Source: Cephalothrix spiralis (lineage: Eukaryota > Nemertea > Palaeonemertea > Archinemertea > Cephalotrichidae). From it: a stretch of DNA of 26,659 bases. Below the pieces are notes generated by a model that worked only from the letters and a program-made list of their open reading frames with translations, was not told the origin of the DNA and did not search any database. Below, one piece after another: positions 9,360 through 26,659 of this stretch. A program made the translations under genes and the position numbers. The first letter of the stretch is position 1. Each line of letters opens with the position of its first letter. Where the stretch lies: assembly GCA_032353305.1 (NCBI GenBank), contig JAUCNG010222189.1, forward strand, positions 5,583-32,241, written 5' to 3'.

Positions 9360-9922
9360 CGCAAAATGATCTTCTCAACATACGTCTAAGAGTTCCTAAA
9401 ACTCTCTATTTACAATTGACGAAACGCGCATGTGCAATTATCAAAACATAGAGACGGAAGGTGATATAGCCGAGACCAGCATTTACAGTATTTAGAGAAA
9501 ATATGAGATTTTGGGCAGAAGTATACTCTAGTAAACAAAAGGTACACTATACATGTATACTGGCAATGGGGAAGGTAACTCCAGGAAAACGTGTGAACTT
9601 AAGCACACTAGCGGAAGTAGTAAATGGATTTTAACCGGTTTTTTAATGGTATAAGATCAAGTCCACCAAAATAACCATAAAAAGATACATATGAAGAACA
9701 AGAATTTCATATGTCTTGCATGAAAACTATCATAGAATTGATTTACCCTTCATTTCACCTAGCCGAACGTATACCAATATATATTGTGATCAAGGTGAGC
9801 CTCGATATGATTTACATAAAGAAATACGACTGAAGAAGGCAAGGAGCTGAAAGCTATCATGACAAATTATTTTCCCTATGTTCTTTGTGCCCTATATTTT
9901 TCCTTTAATAATCATAGGATTT
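9360..9922. other. 5' flank/intron of GPCR 2, nothing recognised
   Basis: AT-rich sequence with one ATACATGTAT palindrome (9549-9558) and a CGCGCATGTGC word near 9425. No coding exon visible. Confidence 0.4.
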
Positions 9923-9932
9923 TTTATTTCAG
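9916..9932 (+). other. 3' splice acceptor of 5' UTR intron, GPCR 2
   Basis: AGGATTTTTTATTTCAG ends at 9932, 12 bp before the ATG at 9945. Position and type match the acceptor ahead of the first GPCR. This supports an ancestral gene with an intron in the 5' UTR rather than a retroposed intronless copy. Confidence 0.6.
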
Positions 9933-9944
9933 AGACCGACGAAA

Positions 9945-11051
9945 ATGGCTAACGTCACATGCATAGATCAATTTATAGGATACCCAGAAAGTATTGTAAA
10001 TTTCATCCTTTTAATGGGTGTCCAAAGTTCTAACAATAACCAGTCGACGTCAGGAGGAACACAACCAAGTGAAAGATGGAATTTTATTGGAGAAGTCGCC
10101 ATTTGTGGTCCTCTCTGTGTTATTGGAATCATTGCCAATACCGTAGCATTTTGTGTAATGTGCAAGGATAGATCAAAAGTGTCATCAACAACGCTTCTGA
10201 AAATACTGGCAGTTGCTGACAACCTTTTTCTTATCGTGTTCTTCTTCGATAAAACATTAGGCGAATTTGATATGAAAATTGGCGTTCCATGGAGTCCATA
10301 TAAGCAAGCAATGATGAGAATAGTATCATATAGAAACGTTCTATTACAGACATCGAGAACCTTTGCAGTTCAGATGGTGGTCCTAGTCACAATGGATCGC
10401 TTCTTTGCTGTGACCAGGCCGATTAGAGCGTCAATGATTTGCAATAAGAAAATAGCTTTCAGTGCATGCTTAGTACTGTTTCTCTATGTTTTAATATTTG
10501 AAATTCCGCAGTTCTTTATATGGGACTTTAAGCTAGAAAATAAATATTGTATGGAAGGAACAATTGTTACGATCTTCCCTCGACCATGGAATGATCTACT
10601 AAAGGAAGCATATAGCATGCTTGGACTTATTCTAAATTACATTATTCCGATGCTACTTGTATCGGTAATGAATGGTTTTTTGATATATACTCTCTACAAT
10701 GCATCAGTAGCAAGAAACAAATTGGCAAATTCAAAGATTCAGTTTATAAACTTCGGGATCACACTCCAACTTGCAGCAGTAGCAACAGTCTTTCTGATCT
10801 GTCACACACCTGTCACAGTGATATCATTTCTTGGTGTCTTAGATTACTTGCCACACGATGAGTGGAATAACCTTCTCGTCCTAGGAGAAGTTTTTTCAGT
10901 CTTTAACTCTTTCGTGAATTTCTTCATATATTTCTTAAGTGGGAAAAAATTCAGAACTAAGTTTCTAATCCTATTTGGTTGTGCTAAAGACACGACCTTA
11001 AGAAGTAGATCAACGTACGCAATAAGTATGAGCCAGTCTACAAGAATGTGA
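9945..11051 (+). CDS. Rhodopsin-class GPCR, FMRFamide-receptor-like (paralogue 2)
   Basis: Predicted 368-aa seven-transmembrane receptor, a tandem paralogue of the gene at 4535. They share GEVxxCGPLCxIGIIAN before and in TM1, LAVADN in TM2, QMVVLVTxDRxFA in TM3, and NFGIT.QLxAVAT in TM6; overall identity by eye is 40-50%. Approximate helices: TM1 48-74 (N65), TM2 84-103 (D92), TM3 135-157, TM4 171-191, TM5 222-247 (P235), TM6 272-297, TM7 309-331. DRY reads DRF (151-153), CWxP reads CHTP (286-289), and NPxxY reads NSFVNFFIY (321-329). The N-terminus is about 14 residues longer than in paralogue 1, with N-glycosylation sites at N3 and N32. C202 lies in extracellular loop 2. The tail is Ser/Thr/Arg-rich, as expected for kinase and arrestin regulation. 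The start codon has AAA upstream and follows a splice acceptor by 12 bp. Ligand unknown. Confidence 0.9.
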   Translation: MANVTCIDQFIGYPESIVNFILLMGVQSSNNNQSTSGGTQPSERWNFIGEVAICGPLCVIGIIANTVAFCVMCKDRSKVSSTTLLKILAVADNLFLIVFFFDKTLGEFDMKIGVPWSPYKQAMMRIVSYRNVLLQTSRTFAVQMVVLVTMDRFFAVTRPIRASMICNKKIAFSACLVLFLYVLIFEIPQFFIWDFKLENKYCMEGTIVTIFPRPWNDLLKEAYSMLGLILNYIIPMLLVSVMNGFLIYTLYNASVARNKLANSKIQFINFGITLQLAAVATVFLICHTPVTVISFLGVLDYLPHDEWNNLLVLGEVFSVFNSFVNFFIYFLSGKKFRTKFLILFGCAKDTTLRSRSTYAISMSQSTRM

Positions 11052-11165
11052 AGATCATATATTACTATACTTCCTCAAATCCTACCATATGTGTATGTTA
11101 ACAAGAAAGATTATGCGAAAACACCCTAGATAGTTCCCATTTGTTAAGTATAGGTTAGGTACTAT

Positions 11166-11426
11166 TAACTTCTTTTGTTTCGTTGACCGATTTATATCAC
11201 TCAGACCGTAGTTGTCGTAGGACTAATTTCGATATACCACGCCTAAATGAGTTAGACACTGTTAACTTATTTCGGAATGAAATATAACCGAAATAATTCT
11301 CGTGCTGTGCATTTCATTCAGATATAAGTTAATAGTGTCTAACTCATTTAGGCGTAGCATATCGAACTTAGTCCACGACAACTACGGTCTAAGTGATATA
11401 GATCGGTCAACGAAACAAAAGAATTA
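11166..11426. mobile_element. Foldback element downstream of GPCR 2
   Basis: The left arm at about 11166-11283 pairs with 11311-11426 across a 27-nt loop. Matched blocks include CTTTTGTTTCGTTGACCGAT, CCGTAGTTGTCG, GCCTAAATGAGTTAGACAC and AATGAAAT with their complements. Arms of about 115 bp, no coding capacity. A decayed single arm of the same family is at 4350-4450. The element starts 115 bp after the receptor stop codon, so it probably lies in the 3' UTR. Confidence 0.85.
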
Positions 11427-11429
11427 CCC

Positions 11430-13630
11430 ATCTAAGTTCGATAGATAACGTCTAACTGGAAGATATGCAATAATAGTGTTATTTATGCGATTCGCGCATG
11501 CGCAAATGTAGAAACATGTGTGCATGATTTTTACTTAATGTGCATGCTTAATTGGTAAGTTAACAAAAGTTGGCAAAACATTCGGAAGATTTTCATGGCC
11601 ACCTGTTCAATAATTAATGAGACTATTTATTCTGTTATTTGAAATTTCAAAATGTACAAAATGAATCTTCGACTTTCACATAATGTTAGTTAGTCTTTTA
11701 TTCGTTATAATCAAAAGTGTTATTAAGTTTGTTTATAAATAGGATATTTTGTTTTGTTTTATGAATGGTCATCCAACGAACTTTTAATGACTTTTTCTGG
11801 CCTTATTCTGTAAAAAAATTGTTGTAAATCTATCTTGTGTAAAAAATAAATTACATTTACATAATCAATGAAAATAATTTTGTATATTTGTTTTCTTGGT
11901 TTGTGTAGATTACAAAATTGAGGAGAGAAAAAAATTTAAAAATGTTGTCATGCAATTAAGAGTGAGCTACATGTATTTAGCATGCTTCGAATGCTGATCT
12001 GAGTGACATTTCTATCTCTTTTTAATGAATACAGTACATTTGTAGATGTATGCATGGAGTAGACCATTTCCTAAATTGCATTTTCTGTGTACATGTACAA
12101 TTCAGTTACAAAAGGCAGATCAAATTCATAATCAATTATTCCTTAATTGAATTTTTGTTAAGTTATGCTTTATGTACAAATTAGAGCTCTAAAAATGTCT
12201 GATCAGAGTCCGGAATATAATTTTATACCTTTAACAATTCTTTCTTTACATTCTTGTTTATATTGAGATATATTTCTTAATACAAATTTATACTCAAATC
12301 TATTTAGAAACTGGAATGACAAGAAGTTTGAAAATATACTTTTTAAATGAATGAACGAATACTTATCAATTGTCATCCAAGAAATACATACATGTATTTA
12401 TAAAAATGTACATAAAGCCAATATTGAGCAATCGAAAATAAGTTTCTTCATTATAACAAGCAATTAATTGAGACAAAAACCCTGTCAGTCATAAGAAGAA
12501 TAGACAGAGAGATTGTGAATCGTTTTTTGCGCTATTCAAAAAATAATTTAAAATAGTTCAAGTCTCGACGCCGTCGGAATTTATTCGATCGAAAATTCCT
12601 CATTTGTAGAAACTCATCTCCTCCCGAATGTAAAAAAAACGGTGTCCCGATCCGGTACTTATTTCTTATCCAAATCATCGATTTTTTAAAACTTTTCTAT
12701 TTTTCGTGTTTTGATAACTAAATGTGGCTGATCCCGTATTTTCCGAATATGAAATTGCCGAAGACGCGCCGAATCGAGATCGAGATGCAATTTTTTGCAT
12801 TTGAAAGATAATAAGTTTTTACAAATACGACTTTTGATCCGAATTAATTCGTTGACAAGGAACAATTTTAAAATATTTTTGCAAAAAAATAGCGCTAAAA
12901 ACGATTACATTCTTTCTTTGTATTCTTGGTCATACTATCAAATGCTGAGAATCATATCATATCGACCGATATACTTATTTATACCTTTATTTTCAATGTA
13001 TCAGAATTATGAATTATGAAACCTTTTCGCATTCTTAGAATGCCTTTAAACTACACTTGGTTAAACATATATTTGGACTTTGAATAATTAGTTATTGGTT
13101 CAATACAAGAAAATGGCTAAAACTTGATGTTTAACAAAACATTAATCCTTGAATCAGTAAAAACGAACATACATAATTTGTTATTTCTTTACCGTAAATT
13201 CAAAAAATCAGTGAAATAAACGATCGTTTTACTATCTATCAAATTCTACAAATGAATAAACAGTTATTCTTTAAAAATTTGCATAGGTAGTACCGGTATT
13301 CAACTTTTCAAAATTGTTACTTTATAGAGAATCAATCACATGAATAAACGAATTTGTGTATTTAGGTGTTAAATCAATAAACAGGTTGGAACAATGAACT
13401 ATAATTAATATAAGCCGATCATTTTCTTATTTAAAAATAGTTGCAATAAATATGGACAAAAAAATTAATAATTTATTACGTTCTAATTTTAAACGCAAGA
13501 GACATTTCCTAAACTTATCCGATTTATGCTATTACAAATGTATCTCCATAGCGTTCAGAATATCTTGATAAATCTTCATAGACAATTACATGAAGAGGTA
13601 CCTCTTTTAAACACCTCAATGGATTGAGTC
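11430..13630. other. Intergenic, AT-rich, no gene supported
   Basis: Contains a CGCGCATGCGCA palindromic word at 11493-11504 and several ACATGTA words (near 11970, 12090, 12390). No coding frame looks real. The stretch 12500-12790 is slightly richer in CG dinucleotides, but I see no structure in it. Confidence 0.45.
11845..11850 (+). terminator. Candidate polyadenylation signal, GPCR 2
   Basis: First AATAAA downstream of the stop at 11051, in TGTAAAAAATAAATTAC. The distance of about 790 nt would give a 3' UTR containing the whole foldback element. Confidence 0.3.
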
Positions 13631-13633
13631 ACT

Positions 13634-13989
13634 AATACCAAAGGTCATGATGGAAAGGGGAGTAACGAGCATAATTTAACTAATATATTTTCCATACGGA
13701 AGGCTATTTATATATGCAGGTGCTTTTAGACTCATGGGGAGTAATAGCGCGATTTTACTCCTCCGTTAAAATTGTTGTATTACGACATCTGACTGGCTTA
13801 CGGTAAGATTCCGGTCTGATGTACTGGTTGTTTACATTTCAGCCGTGTAATGTGGATCCTGTAGCTAAATGAAGTATTTTATCTACATTATTTATAGACA
13901 TTGCCATGGGAAACATATTGGATACGTTATAGGCCTGTACAAACTTTATCGGCTAGTTACTCCACTTTCCTTCATGACCTTTGCTAATA
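13634..13989. mobile_element. MITE-like element with 37-bp terminal inverted repeats
   Basis: The left terminus at 13634-13670 (CCAAAGGTCATGATGGAAAG, GGGAGTAACGAGC) is the reverse complement of 13952-13989 (GCTAGTTACTCCACTTTCC, TTCATGACCTTTG) with about four mismatches. A further internal pair is GGGAGTAA (13739-13746) with TTACTCC (13756-13762). The total is about 356 bp, without an open frame. It lies 0.8 kb beyond the csn2 stop codon, between convergent genes. Confidence 0.7.
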
Positions 13990-14805
13990 CATCAAAAATT
14001 CTGGAGATATTGGCATGGGTCGGATATTTTTAGGGCAGACCTCGTGTATGGGCTTGAATTACGTCTACAGTGTTAGTTAGCGAAAGGAAATAATTATTTA
14101 CCTAACAGGTAATAGTCACTAACCATCTGCTGTTAGAATTTCTCGAATCTCACTACATTTCCGAGTAAATAATTTTTACCCCGAATGCTTACAAAATCAT
14201 AAAAACAGTCCATGACATTTTAAGGTTATGAGGAGTGATGTGTGCAAGCCTTAAACTGAGAACGATATGATTTTACAATCCTTAGACAGGTGCTATGACC
14301 GTAAAATAATGATTCTATCAAACTTTGCTTTAGATCGATCAAATCGATCTATCAAACCTTTAGATGTGGAGATGAAAACACAATATTCCGTGTTGAATGT
14401 ATGAAGTAAATAATAGACAATATCAATAAAATTATGAATTTAAAATTTTTAAATTATTTCTAGTTTTAGATCAAAGACCCATCATAAGAATGGTCTTGAT
14501 CTTAAAGGAGATCCAAACGTCAGAAATTTATTCTAAATTCCAAATTCATTATTTGCTTGCCATTGTGGATTATCAACTTTACAACTTTAGATGATTTAGC
14601 AGAATAAGCAAGTTTACTTAACGATTCATTCAGGGTTCGTATGTAACTCCAAACTCCAACAGTTGAATTCGTGGATGTCAGCACTGATGCATATAGGAAT
14701 AATGTAGTTACTTATGTAGAAGTAACTTTTAAGTCTTTTCCTCATGCTCTGTCACAGCTAAGCTTATAATTAACTCACAGCAAAATATTGCAGTCTTAAA
14801 AATCA
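13990..14805. other. 3' flank of csn2, probable 3' UTR plus intergenic
   Basis: On the minus strand this follows the csn2 stop codon. No coding sequence. AATAAA on the minus strand at 14527-14532 is the nearest canonical polyadenylation signal. The rest is unremarkable AT-rich sequence. Confidence 0.45.
14527..14532 (-). terminator. Candidate polyadenylation signal, csn2
   Basis: AATAAA on the minus strand, 274 nt downstream of the TGA at 14806-14808. No closer canonical hexamer was seen after the stop. Confidence 0.35.
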
Positions 14806-25467
<10,662 letters not shown>

Positions 25468-26118
25468 CTACAATGAAAACAATTTAAACATAATTAGTTA
25501 AACAGCAATATATTTAGTTATTTCATACCCACATTTTTTATATGTTTTGATACAGTGATTTATGTTAGGTGGATGGCTGAATCTAATATACTGACCACCA
25601 ACAAATACATTATGGATGTTGTAGATTACCCAAAGACCTAATTCAAAAAATTGATTACAGTGATATTTTGGTTCTCTATCCATTGTCCTCATCACATCCT
25701 CCTTCCTTGCAGCAAAATTCTAGCATCTGATCCAACAACATTTGAAATCAAAGTCTATTTTATGGTAACTATTATTATTTATGCTTTTCCAAGCATACTT
25801 GCTATTTAATGGCAAGGTGCTAAGCACAGTGCACCAAAAAAAGATTAAAATTTGTTCATCAAAAGAATTGAAAATCTTTTCTCCAATAGGTTTCAAATTA
25901 CCAGTTTGACATAATATGATTGAAAATTAAGTCTCTTAAGGTTAATGAATTAATTTTACCATGCAAGTATCGCCATATCATGAATGATTTACAGCCAGCA
26001 AGTTAGCCCCTTGTTTTTGATCACACAACAGATGCAGCACAGCAGTTCCAAATTTTGGACAATTATTACTGCACCTTTGCACTTGTTAAAGTTCACATCC
26101 TGGCCAACACAAGCCACA

Positions 26119-26221
26119 GGGGCTCTCCTCTCAGTCTGAGCTCCCAGCCAACATGGAGCTCCCTTCAGGTAAAAATCTCAGTTTGGATCAAAGGGAGTTA
26201 CAGACGAGAGCAGAGCCCATG
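26119..26221. repeat. Inverted repeat around GGGCTCTCCTCTCAG
   Basis: GGGGCTCTCCTCTCAGTCTG then AGCTCCC (about 26119-26145) is roughly the complement of GGGAGTTACAGACGAGAGC then AGAGCCC (about 26194-26219). Arms of about 27 bp with several mismatches. It is locally GC-rich in an AT-rich intron, so probably a repeat fragment. Confidence 0.4.
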
Positions 26222-26403
26222 CGTCTTAATATAAATGTTCTTATTGCCAAGGGTGAGAGTAAATAAGGATACTTTTCTTTACATTTTAATTACTGGTAAC
26301 AACAATTTTATTTTTTTCATGAGCCAATCTGAATTATTGGGAATCACTGCCATTAGTATTAATTACGCAGCCATAGTCTATTATAGATTATCTATTTATT
26401 AAA

Positions 26404-26474
26404 GCGATTTAGCTCAGTCATGTTGCCTGAATTTAAACAATGTTAACTAAGATTAATACTTGGATGGGTGACCA
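26404..26474 (+). repeat. tRNA/5S-rRNA-like SINE remnant
   Basis: GCGATTTAGCTCAGTCATG (26404-26422) resembles a tRNA 5' end with an RNA polymerase III A box (TAGCTCAG). It is followed by TTAACTAAGATTAATACTTG with GATGGGTGACC (26442-26473), which matches the 5S rRNA 3' half (GTTAGTACTTGGATGGGTGACC), including box C, nearly exactly. The 5S 5' half and 3' tail do not match, so this is not a functional 5S gene. Chimeric tRNA/5S heads are known for some SINEs. Confidence 0.5.
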
Positions 26475-26659
26475 CTCAGACTTCACCGATTCAAAAAACG
26501 TTTTTCGTTTTAACATCAGACACACCGTTTGCCTTCCCTGACACAGCCACACTCCACAACCAGGACTGCTCGATATAGAACATATGTCTTACATAAAAAG
26601 AATCAACATGTACATCAGAATCAAGGAGAACCCAAGTGATATCCTTGACAAAATACGAT

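Larger units (their letters stand above)
25468..26659 (-). other. csn2 intron 1 (partial) or 5' region
   Basis: No match to the expected acidic first exon was found on the minus strand, so the intron runs past the window end. It contains an unrecognised open frame at 25498-25695 (not convincing), an inverted repeat at 26119-26221 and the SINE-like remnant at 26404-26474. Confidence 0.55.

Noticed and set aside
25498-25695. 65-codon frame on the minus strand directly upstream of csn2 exon 2, considered as exon 1
   Set aside because: Does not resemble the acidic CSN2 N-terminus and lacks a donor in the right phase. It may be a transposon scrap.
26404-26474. Functional 5S rRNA gene
   Set aside because: Only the box C half matches; the 5' half, the box A/intermediate spacing and the 3' stem are missing.

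Overview
This window looks like metazoan nuclear DNA, probably from a lophotrochozoan marine invertebrate (mollusc or a relative). The reasons are: AT-rich intergenic sequence; GT-AG introns; a 12-exon stretch of a highly conserved animal gene; two FMRFamide-receptor-like GPCR genes of the kind expanded in that group; many short foldback transposons; and recurring ACATGTA words. The exact taxon cannot be fixed from the sequence.

Layout. Positions 1-4500 hold no gene I can support. They contain several inverted-repeat elements, including a 104-bp hairpin with perfect 50-bp arms. Positions 4535-5692 (+) encode a 385-aa rhodopsin-class GPCR in one coding exon. Positions 9945-11051 (+) encode a 368-aa tandem paralogue with the same architecture. 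Each ATG lies just downstream of a good 3' splice acceptor, so both genes probably have an intron in the 5' UTR. Each stop codon is followed within about 115 bp by a long inverted repeat. A possible promoter cluster (CCAAT, CRE, E-box, GC box) lies at 7249-7374.

Positions 14806-25467 (-) contain exons 2-13 of COP9 signalosome subunit 2 (csn2/cops2, alias alien/TRIP15). I resolved these to the base, with GT-AG boundaries and compatible phases throughout. The coding sum is 1278 nt, or 425 aa plus stop, so only a short first exon of about 18 codons is missing, beyond the right end. The introns hold a roughly 950-bp foldback island built from degenerate TGCGG-type repeats, a pogo-like MITE 22 bp from a splice donor, and in intron 1 a tRNA/5S-like SINE remnant.

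The three genes show no evident functional link. The csn2 gene is a housekeeping gene for cullin deneddylation. The GPCR pair looks like a lineage-specific neuropeptide-receptor duplication. I found no multi-gene system, CRISPR array, operon or obvious new enzyme. What is unusual is the density and placement of foldback elements around and inside these genes.
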